DNA of 64,000 bases from DAOUAT01 sp964551735. GTDB lineage: Bacteria > Chloroflexota > Anaerolineae > CG2-30-64-16. The stretch covers positions 62,001-126,000 of the forward strand of contig CAZKEF010000008.1 in NCBI GenBank assembly GCA_964551735.1, in the 5' to 3' direction. Position numbers and translations under genes: made by a program. Below the pieces are notes generated by a model. It was not told the origin of the DNA. It worked only from the letters and a program-made list of their open reading frames with translations, and ran no database searches. The stretch's first letter is position 1, and every line of letters begins with the position of its first letter. Below, in pieces: positions 34,087 to 43,953 of this stretch.

Positions 34087-36573
34087 ATGACATTCACACC
34101 TGACACTTCAGCCCCAGATAGCTGCCAGGCCCGTACCTGGCAGCTCTTGCGCCGCATATTGCCGGTCGCCATGCTCATTGCGCTGTTGCTCGGCCTCGGC
34201 GGTGGCGTCCGCATGGCCTTATCTCTGGGGCAGCCGCTTCCAGGCTTCGTCATGGGATGGCGAAAAGATCTCGCTATGCTGACCGTAAGTTGGGCCACTC
34301 CGCCTGACTGGCCGGCGCTTGTCACCGGCCAGCTGAAGGTCAATGATCGCATCCTGTGCATCAATAGTTATCACCCCAGCCCAGACTCAGCCATCTATGG
34401 ACTGGAACCGCTCTATGCCGCTGTCCAGTGCGCAAATGGAAGCCGGCACTATCTTGAGTTGTTCCAGGAAGGCTTCATCGGTCCCGATCCCAAGGTTACG
34501 TTCCTGGTAGACCGGGCGGGCACGCTGCTTGAGGTCTCGGACGTCCGGCTAGTTGCTTTCACCCCATTGATGCTAATCGAAGCCGTCCTGCCGGTGTTGG
34601 TCATGGGCCTGGGCTTGTTGACGGTGGCCGCGTTCGTATACCGCGCCAATCGTCGAGCAGAGATCAATCTGATCTTCACTCTCTTCGCCACGATTATTGC
34701 GGCATTGGTTTGGAGTCAGGCTTACGTCGGACGTTTTTCGGACCGCTGGAGCAACACAAACGTCATTGCCCTGATCATGGCAGCCCCGTGGGTGCCCCTG
34801 GTTGGTGTCGTATCTTTTCACCTGATCGGACTGCTCACGGATCAGCCTGGCTTCGAAGCTTTTATGCGCCGGGCGCTCCGTCCTTACTATGTTCTTTCCC
34901 TGGCCTTTTCCGCTCTCGGGCTATTTCTGTATGCCGGCGCTGCAGGATCCGGCGCGATCATCCCCAATCAGCTTTACACCATCTTCTCGGTCGCTAGCTG
35001 CTTGTTTGCCTGGGGCTGGGGGATCATCTGCATGGCATGGACGGCCAGGCGCACAATGTCCAGACGCATACGGCGGACAAGCAACCTGGTGCTGGCAAGC
35101 CTGGTCATCCTGACGGGTTTCCTGGCGCCGATTGTGGCGTCGGTCTTCCTCAATATCTCGGCCACTCGTTTCATCTACAGCTCACCGTATCTCGCGCTGG
35201 CCTTTGTTGCTTTGCTGGCCTATGCCATCCTGCGTTATCAGCTATTCTCCGCCAAGAGCAGTGTCCTGATCGCGTTGCTGCTGGTCATCTTCTGCATCGT
35301 GATCGCTGATATCGTGTATCTCACCGTCGGACGATCTGCCGGCTTTCTGCCGATCCTGGCTGCGACGCTGATCACAGCCGCGGGCCTGGAGGCGCGGCGG
35401 GGACCAACCACATTCTTCACCCGGCTACTGCGCCGCGAGACGTTGGACTACGGGGTGGTAGCGCGCTTCGGTCAGCAGGTAGACGGACTGCAACAGGTCA
35501 CGGCGCTCATTCAGGCAACCTGGAACTGCCTGGAGCGGGATCTCGATGTTGCGCATCTCGACCTCTGGCTGCTGGACGAGGATCCCCGAATAGTGGAACA
35601 TTTCAAGGATGGGCAGTCGGCCGATAGCGTCGCGACCCCGGCGGATTTTATTGAGCAATTGACGAAGCATTCCGACCCCCAGCGCGCAGAGCCGTCAACC
35701 GATAATCCCTACGCCCGCTGGTTCGCGGCCGACGCAGTCATGCTCTGGGCGCCGTTGGTCGATCGCGGTCAAGTTGTAGGACTGATGGGGCTGGGACCAC
35801 GCTGGACCGGCGAGACATACGACGAGCCAGACGTGCAGCTCATTGGCATCCTGGCCCGCCGTCTGGCACTTTCGATCCTGAACACGCGCCAACTTGAGCG
35901 CCTCCAGGCCACATCCCGCCTGGTGCTGCAAGCGGAAGAAAACGAACGGCGCAAGATCGCCCACGAGCTTCACGACACCGTCCTCCAGTTCCTGCTGGTG
36001 CTGACTTACGGGCTGGATGACCTGCGCGAGCGACAGGCGGCGCTGGCGGGCGAGATCGAGGGCTGGCAGGATCGGATCAGCGCTGAGGCGAGCCAGTTGC
36101 GCAGTTTGTTGAGCTATCTGCGTGCGCCGGAGCTGCTGGTGCAACAGGGGTTGATCAACTCGCTGCACACCATGTTGGAGCAAAGCCGTCAGGAAACCCG
36201 GGTGCCTGTCGTGGTAGAACTGGATGAAGCAGTCGAATCCCTCCTTGCTGCCGAGGCCAAGGTGGCCATCTACCGGGTATGCCGGGAGGCGGTGCATAAC
36301 GCGGCGAAGCACGCACAGGCCAGCCGTATTGCGGTGCGCCTGGGCCAAGACGATCGGCACGTCACAGTTGTGATTGAGGATAACGGCCAGGGATTCGATG
36401 TGGCGCAGGCGTTGCAGCCGAAGGGCAAAGGCTACAGCAGTTTGCAGGATATGCGCATCCACATCGAAAGTGTCGGCGGGCGGCTGGAAGTACGCTCGAT
36501 CCCTGGGGCGGGGACAACGATCGATGCGTGGGCACCGATCAAAACTGACGATCCGGTCGAAATCGAGACCTGA
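34087..36573 (+). CDS. HisKA_3 membrane histidine kinase
   Basis: 828 residues. One N-terminal membrane helix (near 20-45), an extracytoplasmic part of about 120 residues that contains a PDZ-like strand set (GQLKVNDRILCIN), about seven more helices from 160 to 410, a GAF-like segment, then a DHp helix (ERRKIAHELHDTVLQFLLVL; phospho-His 629) and a GHKL ATPase (CREAVHNAAKHAQ, IEDNGQGFD). It pairs with the NarL-type regulator. The ATG at 34087 has only a weak ribosome site; a GTG at 34042 is possible. The signal is unknown. Confidence 0.85.
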   Translation: MTFTPDTSAPDSCQARTWQLLRRILPVAMLIALLLGLGGGVRMALSLGQPLPGFVMGWRKDLAMLTVSWATPPDWPALVTGQLKVNDRILCINSYHPSPDSAIYGLEPLYAAVQCANGSRHYLELFQEGFIGPDPKVTFLVDRAGTLLEVSDVRLVAFTPLMLIEAVLPVLVMGLGLLTVAAFVYRANRRAEINLIFTLFATIIAALVWSQAYVGRFSDRWSNTNVIALIMAAPWVPLVGVVSFHLIGLLTDQPGFEAFMRRALRPYYVLSLAFSALGLFLYAGAAGSGAIIPNQLYTIFSVASCLFAWGWGIICMAWTARRTMSRRIRRTSNLVLASLVILTGFLAPIVASVFLNISATRFIYSSPYLALAFVALLAYAILRYQLFSAKSSVLIALLLVIFCIVIADIVYLTVGRSAGFLPILAATLITAAGLEARRGPTTFFTRLLRRETLDYGVVARFGQQVDGLQQVTALIQATWNCLERDLDVAHLDLWLLDEDPRIVEHFKDGQSADSVATPADFIEQLTKHSDPQRAEPSTDNPYARWFAADAVMLWAPLVDRGQVVGLMGLGPRWTGETYDEPDVQLIGILARRLALSILNTRQLERLQATSRLVLQAEENERRKIAHELHDTVLQFLLVLTYGLDDLRERQAALAGEIEGWQDRISAEASQLRSLLSYLRAPELLVQQGLINSLHTMLEQSRQETRVPVVVELDEAVESLLAAEAKVAIYRVCREAVHNAAKHAQASRIAVRLGQDDRHVTVVIEDNGQGFDVAQALQPKGKGYSSLQDMRIHIESVGGRLEVRSIPGAGTTIDAWAPIKTDDPVEIET

Positions 36574-36607
36574 CGGGAAATCCATCATCACCACCAAGGA
36601 GGTCAAA

Positions 36608-36832
36608 ATGAACATCGGGAAGGCAATGAAGTGGACGCTCGCGCTGGGCGCGGGCGCGCTGGCAGCGGCCGCAACGCTGCTGACGTACAGCCGCGGCCGT
36701 GGGCAATGTCCACAGTGTGGCTATCTGGGCGACCTGCATGCCTGCAAACACTGCGGCTGGACGGCGTGTCTGAGCTGTTGGCAGGCGCGCGGGAAGTATA
36801 CCTGTCCGGGATGTGGGCAGGGGAGCCCGTAA
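36608..36832 (+). CDS. Small membrane-anchored zinc-ribbon protein
   Basis: 74 residues. A hydrophobic segment (WTLALGAGALAAAATLLTYS) precedes a Cys-rich tail with CPQCGYL, CKHCGW, CLSC and CPGCGQG, giving room for two zinc sites. AGGAGGT lies five bases before the ATG. It is located just after the kinase gene. A frameshifted, internally deleted copy lies at 47709-47875 near the second beta-helix gene, which shows that the block was duplicated. The function is unknown. Confidence 0.65.
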   Translation: MNIGKAMKWTLALGAGALAAAATLLTYSRGRGQCPQCGYLGDLHACKHCGWTACLSCWQARGKYTCPGCGQGSP

Positions 36833-36858
36833 ACGGTGATCCGGGCTGTGTGCCAGGA

Positions 36859-38742
36859 ATGCTGGTACACAGCCCGCTCGAGCGGTACCTTGACCCCAAC
36901 GTCACCTCCCTGGACTCAGAGCAGCAGCTCATGCTTGCGAACTCGATTGCCTGGTCCTGGGCGCCATCGCAGAAAAAGCGAGAAGGCGATATCGTGCGGA
37001 ACCGGTCGGCCACGCGCCAGGAGTATGGCATGCGTGCATACAAGAGCGACGACTACCGGGACAACCACATCGTGACACAGTCCAGGGCATCACCTGAAGA
37101 TCGGCTGGGCGAGATGGGAGCGCTGGTCGTGGAACGTGGCATACTCACGCGTTCGGAACTCGAGGCGCTCGCCTCGATTGGCGTAGACACTCCCGAGGCA
37201 TTACTCGCGCTGGCAAGCGACCCAGAGCGGCGATGCCAGATCGCACGACAGCTCGACCTATCAGAGGCCGACCTGATAGTCGCGGGGGTACTTGCCAAGT
37301 TCTTGACCGTCCAGGGGCCGGGGGCAGTGCTGGCGCGGCAGGCTATGCTGGAGGCCGACCTCTCTTCGTGGGCCGATCCCCAAGACCACGAGGGCACTGA
37401 GAACGTGCTGAGGCTCACACCCGGTGATTTCGTCGAAATGTTGACAGAAGCTGCTGAGGATAGGGTCAAAGAGCATGCAAGAGCCCAGCAGCGCCGCGCA
37501 AATCGCAACGAGATCCGGTTCTGGCTGATTCTCATCGTATTGACACTGGTGGCGCAGCTATTGGCTCAATGGAATGGCTTCTTCAGGTCGACGCGTGGAG
37601 ATGCTGTTTTGGCAATTGCCCGCGATTTTGTGCGCACTGGGGTGTACATCAACATGGGCATGGCCCTCGCCACAGTCCTTGGCATCGTCATGCTCGGAAA
37701 GATACTCGGAATCATCTCCGCGAATGTATTGCCCACGCGGCGCCTCCAGAACAAATACCTCAGTTGGCGTGACCGGCTCATCGCCATAGAAGCCTTCACA
37801 CTGCTCCCACCGAGGCTGGTGAAGATGTATGAGTGGCTGCAGGCCAACTTCGTGCTTTCCTCTATTGTGCTCGTGGTGGTCGTCGTCGTGGCAGCAGTCT
37901 CCCGCGGATGGAACATGACGGGCCACTGGCCCGGGTACGCCGTACTGGCAAGTCTTGCGCTGCTTGTCCTGCTGGTGTTTTGGCTTCAAGCTCAGGCCTT
38001 CGCCCGGCTCAATCAACGGGCAAAGTGGGCCAGTCCGACTCAGGAGCGCTTCGCAGAATTCCAGGCGCTCAGCTTGCCGCTGGCGATGGGTGTCAGCGCG
38101 CTGTTGATCTACCTTGCCTATCTGCCGGCACTCCGCATTGGGCTTGGGGCGCTGTCCAATTGGCAGGAGCACCAGCAGACCCTGCGCATGGAAACCTTCG
38201 AACGATCCCTTAATCAACTGCAGTTTGCAGACGATGAGCAAGCGGAGTGGGTGACCGGCCGGCCCGAATGGATCGCTTGGGGTCTCCGGCAGGTCGACAC
38301 CAGTCTGTCTTCTGCACAAACCGATATCGCTAACGTTCTGACCCTCTTCGACGCGTACCGACGAACGCTCGCAGTCGGCCTCCTGGGCGTCCTCTTGGCC
38401 GTCGCCCTGGCCGAGTACCTGTACGCCAGCCGTCCAAAAGGAGCAGCAGGCCTCGGAGTCTGGGTTGCCGCGCTGGTGGCATCGGAATACCTGCCGGATC
38501 GCATCGCGCAGGCAGTGGGCATCTCAGAAGCCACTGCCACTGGTGTAGTCCTGACACTTGCGCTCGCAGCTTTTATCGGCATTATGGGCGAATTGGGCAT
38601 GCCGGGACGAGGCCGTCGTTCTGAGCGTATGTGTCCGAATCCTGCGTGTTTCGAGGCGGTTGCAGCCGACGCTAGTTACTGCCCAAGCTGCGGTACATCG
38701 ATGTCTCCGGGGATATCCCCGAATGAGAGCCTCGGCCGATAG
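36859..38742 (+). CDS. Multi-spanning membrane protein with a C-terminal zinc ribbon
   Basis: About 627 residues from the ATG at 36859. The frame is open to 36631 but would overlap the zinc-ribbon gene, and an ATG at 37030 is a further option. A cytoplasmic N-terminal region contains a helical pair (IGVDTPEALLALASD, RQLDLSEADLIVAGVL) resembling a helix-hairpin-helix or DUF4332-like module. At least six hydrophobic segments follow, and a C-terminal CPNPAC / CPSCGTS zinc ribbon closes the protein. It pairs conceptually with the small zinc-ribbon protein upstream. I do not recognise the family. Confidence 0.6.
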   Translation: MLVHSPLERYLDPNVTSLDSEQQLMLANSIAWSWAPSQKKREGDIVRNRSATRQEYGMRAYKSDDYRDNHIVTQSRASPEDRLGEMGALVVERGILTRSELEALASIGVDTPEALLALASDPERRCQIARQLDLSEADLIVAGVLAKFLTVQGPGAVLARQAMLEADLSSWADPQDHEGTENVLRLTPGDFVEMLTEAAEDRVKEHARAQQRRANRNEIRFWLILIVLTLVAQLLAQWNGFFRSTRGDAVLAIARDFVRTGVYINMGMALATVLGIVMLGKILGIISANVLPTRRLQNKYLSWRDRLIAIEAFTLLPPRLVKMYEWLQANFVLSSIVLVVVVVVAAVSRGWNMTGHWPGYAVLASLALLVLLVFWLQAQAFARLNQRAKWASPTQERFAEFQALSLPLAMGVSALLIYLAYLPALRIGLGALSNWQEHQQTLRMETFERSLNQLQFADDEQAEWVTGRPEWIAWGLRQVDTSLSSAQTDIANVLTLFDAYRRTLAVGLLGVLLAVALAEYLYASRPKGAAGLGVWVAALVASEYLPDRIAQAVGISEATATGVVLTLALAAFIGIMGELGMPGRGRRSERMCPNPACFEAVAADASYCPSCGTSMSPGISPNESLGR

Positions 38743-38783
38743 GTCGTGACGCCTCTGTCAATCTGCCATTTAGGAGGCACAAC

Positions 38784-41039
38784 ATGCCCTCACAATCACC
38801 TCAACAGCTCATCAACGACCTCCGCAATGCGCGCAGCTTGTTCCGGCCTGACTGGCCCAAGCGCATCGCCGCGGCGCAAGCCCTCGGCGCGCAGCGCGCC
38901 GTTGAAGCGGTCAACGACCTGGCAGCCGTGGTTAAGGAGAACCAGAATGCCGACCTGGTGCGGGCAGCCAGCGAAGCCCTCCGTCTCATCAAGGGATCGG
39001 CGGAGGCGGCGCCGCCCATGCAAGCTCCAGCCGCCCCGGAAGTTCCGCCGGTGTTCCCCTCTGGCGGTGCCACCGTCACACTCGCAGTTGCTGGCTCAGA
39101 TTCGAGGGGCTCCCAGGCCTTGCGAGACGCGGTGGCAACGGCCCCGGATGGCGCCACCCTCAAGCTGCCGGCAGGCACGTACTTGCTCGACAAGCCGCTC
39201 GTCGTTTCCCAGTCCATTCGCATCGTTGGAAGTGGAAGAGATGCGACTCGGATCGTGTACGAGGGCGGTGGGAGTGTGCTCCGGTGCGAGGGCAAGGGAA
39301 CCTGCGCTGCCTTGGCGCTGACATTCGAGCACAGAGGTCTGCTCCCTGGTTCGGTGGTTGACGTACAATGTGAAGCCATTGACTTACGCGATTGTTGCTT
39401 CACGGGGGGAGTCATCGGAGGGGATTCCGGTGGCGACGGACTCTATCTGAAAAATGAAGCTCGAGGTGTCGTTGTAGGATGCATCTTCACCGCGAACTCC
39501 GGCGTCGGCATCTGCATCGACGACCAGGCAACCCCTCTCTTACAGGACAACACTTGCTCGGAGAACCATGAAGGTATCCGCTACATAGGCGAAAGCGGCG
39601 GCTCCGCGCACCGCAACCGGTGCTCAAACAACCAAATCGGTATCCATATCTACCGTGAGTCCCATCCCACGATCGTGGAGAACCGGTGCGAATCGAACAA
39701 GATGGAGGGCATCGCGATCAGTGATGATGCCTTGCCTGTACTGGAGGGGAATCTCTGCAGCAGCAATGCCTTGCATGGCATCTACTATGGTACATCGAAA
39801 GCAGGGGGCGTGGCCCGAAGGAATCGATGCACGGGGAACGGCCGCGTCGGCATCTGGCTCACTGAAAGTGCGCAGCCGAGGCTGGAAGACAATAGGTGCG
39901 AGAAAAACAGCCAATCGGGAATCGCATACACTGCGGGCACGGGAGGGATCTGTGTGTCCAACACATGCGCCGCCAATTCCGGACACGGTATCGAGTTGCA
40001 GGATGACGCGCAACCGACCATCGAGAAGAACATCTGCAAGAACAACAGTTCCGGTATTGTCTACGCAGACCACGCCGGGGGTGTAGCAAGAGGGAATGCC
40101 TGCACCGGTAACCAAAACAATGGCATTCAAGTCGGCGACGAGGCGCGACCAAGTGTCGAAAGCAACACCTGTGACGCGAACGGAGGCTGCGGCCTTTTAT
40201 ATACCGATGCGGCAAGTGGTTCCGCAACCGGGAATACCTGCAGCCGCAACCAGAAAGGTGGCATCGTCCTGGTGGATGAAGCGCATCCAGCGCTGCAGAA
40301 CAATCGTTGCCTCGAGAATGTAGCTAGCGGCATCACGTACGCGGACAATGCGACGGGGAGCGCCCACAGCAACGAGTGCGTGGGTAATGCAATGCATGGC
40401 ATACTGGTTGTTGGTCAGGCCAGCCCCACGCTAGAACACAACTCGTGCTCTGACAACGAGAAGTGCGGAATCATTCTGATGGAAGGCGCCGGAGGCGTCG
40501 TTCGTGCCAACCGCTGCACCGACAACGGCGCGGGCATACTTCATCTGCCCACGTTCCCGGGCACTATCGCAGACAATCTGTGTATTGGCAATCAGGCGGC
40601 CAACCTGAAGGTCATGAACGAAGAGAAGCCTCAGAGCCTGGGGCAACAGCGACTAGAAACCACCATCCTGCTAGTCGTGTCTCAGGAGCATTTCAAAAAA
40701 GAAGTCACGGACATGATCAGCCAGAACGATTTCGCTGGAGCCATCATAAAGCTGACCGAGCTGATCGATAAGGCGACTCCTCTGGTAGAGGAAGCACTCG
40801 ATGAGAACGCTCACGAATTTGCGCGCAACTTCCTGCCCTTGGGACCGATTCTGACCGAAGCTATGCTGCTTCGGGCAGCAGCGTCCACTGAACTAGTGCG
40901 CTGCGATTCTAAGGCGCCACGCGATACACTTATGAGAGTAGCGCGTGACGATGTTGAGACTGTGATGGCCCTGCCGGATGACTGGCTGCGGCCCAATGCG
41001 CAGCTCCTGACCGAAGTGCGATCGCGTCTTCGGATATAG
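38784..41039 (+). CDS. HEAT / parallel beta-helix / helical-domain fusion protein
   Basis: 751 residues in three parts. Residues 1-75 are a HEAT-like pair (NARSLFRPDWPKRIAAAQAL). Residues about 95-615 are right-handed beta-helix coils with a 22-24 residue period (GNxCxGNxxxGI, PxLExNxC, GGVARGNxC). Residues about 620-751 are an all-helical domain (NDFAGAIIKLTELIDKATPL) that recurs in neighbours. No signal peptide, so it is probably cytoplasmic. AGGAGG is six bases before the ATG. The first 88 bases of the HEAT part are nearly identical to those of the 1101-residue paralogue at 44363. It may be a scaffold or carbohydrate-like ligand binder; no catalytic residues are visible. Confidence 0.75.
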   Translation: MPSQSPQQLINDLRNARSLFRPDWPKRIAAAQALGAQRAVEAVNDLAAVVKENQNADLVRAASEALRLIKGSAEAAPPMQAPAAPEVPPVFPSGGATVTLAVAGSDSRGSQALRDAVATAPDGATLKLPAGTYLLDKPLVVSQSIRIVGSGRDATRIVYEGGGSVLRCEGKGTCAALALTFEHRGLLPGSVVDVQCEAIDLRDCCFTGGVIGGDSGGDGLYLKNEARGVVVGCIFTANSGVGICIDDQATPLLQDNTCSENHEGIRYIGESGGSAHRNRCSNNQIGIHIYRESHPTIVENRCESNKMEGIAISDDALPVLEGNLCSSNALHGIYYGTSKAGGVARRNRCTGNGRVGIWLTESAQPRLEDNRCEKNSQSGIAYTAGTGGICVSNTCAANSGHGIELQDDAQPTIEKNICKNNSSGIVYADHAGGVARGNACTGNQNNGIQVGDEARPSVESNTCDANGGCGLLYTDAASGSATGNTCSRNQKGGIVLVDEAHPALQNNRCLENVASGITYADNATGSAHSNECVGNAMHGILVVGQASPTLEHNSCSDNEKCGIILMEGAGGVVRANRCTDNGAGILHLPTFPGTIADNLCIGNQAANLKVMNEEKPQSLGQQRLETTILLVVSQEHFKKEVTDMISQNDFAGAIIKLTELIDKATPLVEEALDENAHEFARNFLPLGPILTEAMLLRAAASTELVRCDSKAPRDTLMRVARDDVETVMALPDDWLRPNAQLLTEVRSRLRI
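38812..38899 (+). repeat. 88-bp direct repeat in HEAT gene starts, copy 1
   Basis: Matches 44391-44478 at about 82 of 88 positions, far above the rest of the two genes. It encodes NDLRNARSLFRPDWPKR and following residues. Silent as well as coding sites are conserved, indicating recent duplication or gene conversion. Confidence 0.8.
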
Positions 41040-41083
41040 CCACCTTGCCGACAGTATTTATGCAATAAGAGGAGAGCTAGTCA

Positions 41084-41410
41084 ATGAACCCATCGGACAC
41101 ACGATCAGTGGAAACGGTTATTCAGTCGCTACTTGACGAACGCCGCATAGAATGGGGAGGGATGAGCGCCCTCGCTGTCAGAGATAAATTGGCGGCGATC
41201 GGACGCCCGGCGGTCGAGCCGCTGATCACTGCGCTGAAGGATCCGAGTTGGCGCGTCCAGTGGACGGCGGCTGAAACGCTCGGTTTGATCGGCGACTCCC
41301 GAGCCGTCGAGCCGCTCAAAGTCGCCGCCCGCCAGGGAGCGGATATCGACGTAAAGTTGGCCGCCCTGCATTCCCTGGAGCAGATCTTGGGGTACAAGCC
41401 TCCAATCTAG
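41084..41410 (+). CDS. Small HEAT-repeat protein
   Basis: 108 residues. Two PBS-lyase-type HEAT repeats are plain: IGRPAVEPLITALKDPSWRV, then TAAETLGLIGDSRAVEPLKV and a third partial unit. GGAGAG lies nine bases before the ATG. It follows the beta-helix gene by 44 bases and could be a partner or a solitary version of the N-terminal HEAT part of those proteins. Confidence 0.75.
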   Translation: MNPSDTRSVETVIQSLLDERRIEWGGMSALAVRDKLAAIGRPAVEPLITALKDPSWRVQWTAAETLGLIGDSRAVEPLKVAARQGADIDVKLAALHSLEQILGYKPPI

Positions 41411-41649
41411 TCTCGGAGCGCCAATGCACTAACAGAATGATTTGGTGCCAGACGGGTACCTGTATACTCAGCCGACTGATTGTGATCGGACTGGATGCAC
41501 TCGCGCTCTGGATCATCTGGAAGGTGGGAATGTGCTTTTTGAGTTTTGGTCAGGCTTGCTAGCAATCGATATTCTTGAGGCTGATGAGGGTGTAATCACC
41601 CGGCAAATTGCTTTGAGCGTGATATCACCTTGATGGGGAGGAATATCTA

Positions 41650-42525
41650 ATGTCAAACACAGATACGGAAAAGAATCCCACCGACGAGTACCAGGCGCGA
41701 ATCATCATTGCCGCAATGACCAATTGCCGGGACCAGGAGCAAGCGGCGGCGCTGGTCGCGCAATACATGGTGCTAGCGCCTCGGATTTCACAGGTTATCG
41801 ATAAGGCAGCCGACCTGGTGGAAGACAAGCAGTACGCCGAGGCAGTTACGCTACTGGACGAGATGATCGCCAAGGCAGAGCAGTTCTCACGGCCTTATCC
41901 GGTAGCGGCTGTACGTGAGGTCTTCGGATACGATATGGCCGGGCTCTACTTCGCCAGGGCTATTGCCCATTTTGGCGCATCCGGATCAGCCGAACCAGCG
42001 GTACTACGCGACCTGGACCACGCGCAGAGCTATCCGGTATCTTGTTTCGCTGAACTAGACCCAGGGAAACCAGCGACGATGGCCGAGTTTCGCACCGTCG
42101 TGGAAGCTGTGCAAAAGGGCCAGAAGACCTACGAAGCCAGGCATAGCGCGTCCCCGACTTTAAGCGCCGACATTACCCCGGTGACTGCGTTATGGTGGGG
42201 TGCGCTCTTCGGCCTGGGAGTTGTCCTTGGCAGTCTCCTGTTGTCTTGGATCTTCGGTGAGGGCGCAATAACGATTTTGGTCGTGCCATTGCTGGCTCTT
42301 GCCCTGCTTTTTGGCGTCAACCGATGGGCGCTTGGCCGGCGGCTTCCATTCCGGCTCAGCCCCATTTTCAAGCTCTACCTGATGGGTGTGGTTTTGGGGA
42401 TTGGTGTCACGTTGATGCAGCAAGGTTTGGGATATGTCCTAACAGCCCTCCTGACGGTCATGATCGCAGCGATAGGCTTTTGGCTTGCGGAGGTCAGGAC
42501 CCCTTTCCTCGCCGACTTCAACTGA
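41650..42525 (+). CDS. Helical-domain membrane protein
   Basis: 291 residues. Residues about 35-160 are the same helical domain that ends the 751-residue protein (DLVEDKQYAEAVTLLDEMIA aligned to MISQNDFAGAIIKLTELID). Residues 180-285 contain four membrane segments. The domain is thus tethered to the membrane here. GGGGAGG lies eight bases before the ATG. The 239-base gap upstream shows no gene. Confidence 0.65.
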   Translation: MSNTDTEKNPTDEYQARIIIAAMTNCRDQEQAAALVAQYMVLAPRISQVIDKAADLVEDKQYAEAVTLLDEMIAKAEQFSRPYPVAAVREVFGYDMAGLYFARAIAHFGASGSAEPAVLRDLDHAQSYPVSCFAELDPGKPATMAEFRTVVEAVQKGQKTYEARHSASPTLSADITPVTALWWGALFGLGVVLGSLLLSWIFGEGAITILVVPLLALALLFGVNRWALGRRLPFRLSPIFKLYLMGVVLGIGVTLMQQGLGYVLTALLTVMIAAIGFWLAEVRTPFLADFN

Positions 42526-42565
42526 GACACTCTGCAGACGCTCGAAGCAAAGAGGATGTCAGCGC

Positions 42566-42910
42566 TTGCAGGCCCAGGTGGAAACAGGAGACCACCCGGG
42601 CGCGATCCGCAGCGCTACCGAATGTATCAATATCGTGGAAGGTCTCATGCGGGACTATAGGGAGCATTTCTCTGCCAACCCTGAAGCCACGACCAACTAC
42701 AGCGGCGACTTGGTGACCCACTACGGCGCTCGCGGGGGTTAGCGCTTCGACTATGCTCGCGCGGGCGGTCCTAACCCAAAGCTACTGCTCGAACAGGCCG
42801 CGGCGGATGTTGACAAGGCGCTCAACTTCCCGAAAGCGAGCTTCCGTCATCCCGACGCGCGGTCCAATCTACTGAAGCTCAAGAAGCAGATCGAGGAAGC
42901 CAGAGGGTAG
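42566..42910 (+). pseudogene. Helical-domain gene broken by an in-frame TAG
   Basis: The frame LQAQVETGDHPGAIRSATEC and on resembles the helical domain. It stops at a TAG (42740-42742) after GARGG and then continues in the same frame (RFDYARAGGPNPKLLLEQ to KKQIEEARG) to a second TAG at 42908. The second half matches the C-terminal pattern AxxDVxxxxxxP of the intact copies. A recent nonsense mutation is the simplest reading. The start is unclear; TTG at 42566 is a guess. Confidence 0.55.
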
Positions 42911-43044
42911 GAACGATACCAGCCCATCAGTCAGATAGGCTGAATGCCAACAACACGGCAAGTGCTCAAATGATCAGCACGTCAATCGGTCTGCCAGTCA
43001 GCGTCTGATTGAGATGACGCACCAGCTACACTGGAGGATATCAC

Positions 43045-43485
43045 GTGAAAGCCCAAGAAGGCGATGGGAGCCAAAGCGAACAATGGATCAGCGATTCCAT
43101 ACTACTGGTCATGGAGTGCGACAGATACTTCACCCGGATGGGTGAGGCCGTACGCGCGGATCGCTACGAGGATGCCGTGGAGTCAATGGCAGTTCTGGGA
43201 GATAGACTGGAAGCGCAACTTGGATCGGTTCCTGGAGGAAACAACCCACTCTTAGAGAGCATGTCGGAACAGCTCGTCAAGATATGGAGTCGCTGTACAC
43301 TGTTACGCGCCATGCTATGGCTCGAGATGGCGAAGCGCCACCCCAAGGATGTGCAGCAGTTGGCGGAATACGCTCATGACGATTATTCCAGTGTAGTCGG
43401 AGCAATGCAGCGCTTCGGTCCTGAACGGGTTCTCAAGGAGTCCGATAGTGATCTGTACAGGGAACTTCAGAAGGTCTTTGGTTGA
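43045..43485 (+). CDS. Stand-alone helical-domain protein
   Basis: 146 residues, almost entirely this domain: MGEAVRADRYEDAVESMAVL, then LVKIWSRCTLLRAMLWLEMA and YAHDDYSSVVGAMQRFG. It aligns with the copies at the end of the 751-residue protein and at 47995. The GTG start has GGAGG seven bases upstream. No membrane segment is seen. The function is unknown. Confidence 0.6.
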   Translation: MKAQEGDGSQSEQWISDSILLVMECDRYFTRMGEAVRADRYEDAVESMAVLGDRLEAQLGSVPGGNNPLLESMSEQLVKIWSRCTLLRAMLWLEMAKRHPKDVQQLAEYAHDDYSSVVGAMQRFGPERVLKESDSDLYRELQKVFG

Positions 43486-43537
43486 TCGGGTAGATCCGAC
43501 CGTGATGGAATTAGCTGTCTCTGCATAGGAGTCGTGA

Positions 43538-43945
43538 ATGAAAACCTTCGTCTTTGCCTATATAGGCGGTCTGTTGGCCAGCATCCCTGCGTTCGGCATG
43601 TTCAACGATGTGGGGGCCAGTCCCTTCCGCAATCTGCAGGCTCTTGAACACACGGTGTTCGCCTCACTCACATCTATCGCGCTGTACTTCTTGTTGCTTT
43701 GGGTCGTGCCTGCGTTCGGCTCTGCGCTGGGCGCCAAGATCGGCGGTCGCGGTGCTGATTTCCAGTACATCTACGGCCGCGGTATCGGCGGCCAGGTGGC
43801 CTTCTCCATCGGCTTCGGCATCCTCATGATGACCGTTGCTGCGGTTGGCAGCACAGTGAATGGGATGTCCACTTCTATGCAAACCATTGCCTTCCTGATG
43901 TTCGCCCAGATCGGCTGCACATTGGGAACAGTGTGGGGATTCTGA
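43538..43945 (+). CDS. Small four-helix membrane protein
   Basis: 135 residues with hydrophobic segments at about 3-22, 40-65, 85-105 and 112-133. Loops contain GAKIGGRGADFQYIYGRG. A weak GGAGTCGTGA precedes the ATG. The next gene starts nine bases after its stop, so the two are likely translated together. There is no recognised family. Confidence 0.55.
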   Translation: MKTFVFAYIGGLLASIPAFGMFNDVGASPFRNLQALEHTVFASLTSIALYFLLLWVVPAFGSALGAKIGGRGADFQYIYGRGIGGQVAFSIGFGILMMTVAAVGSTVNGMSTSMQTIAFLMFAQIGCTLGTVWGF

Positions 43946-43953
43946 GGAAAACC

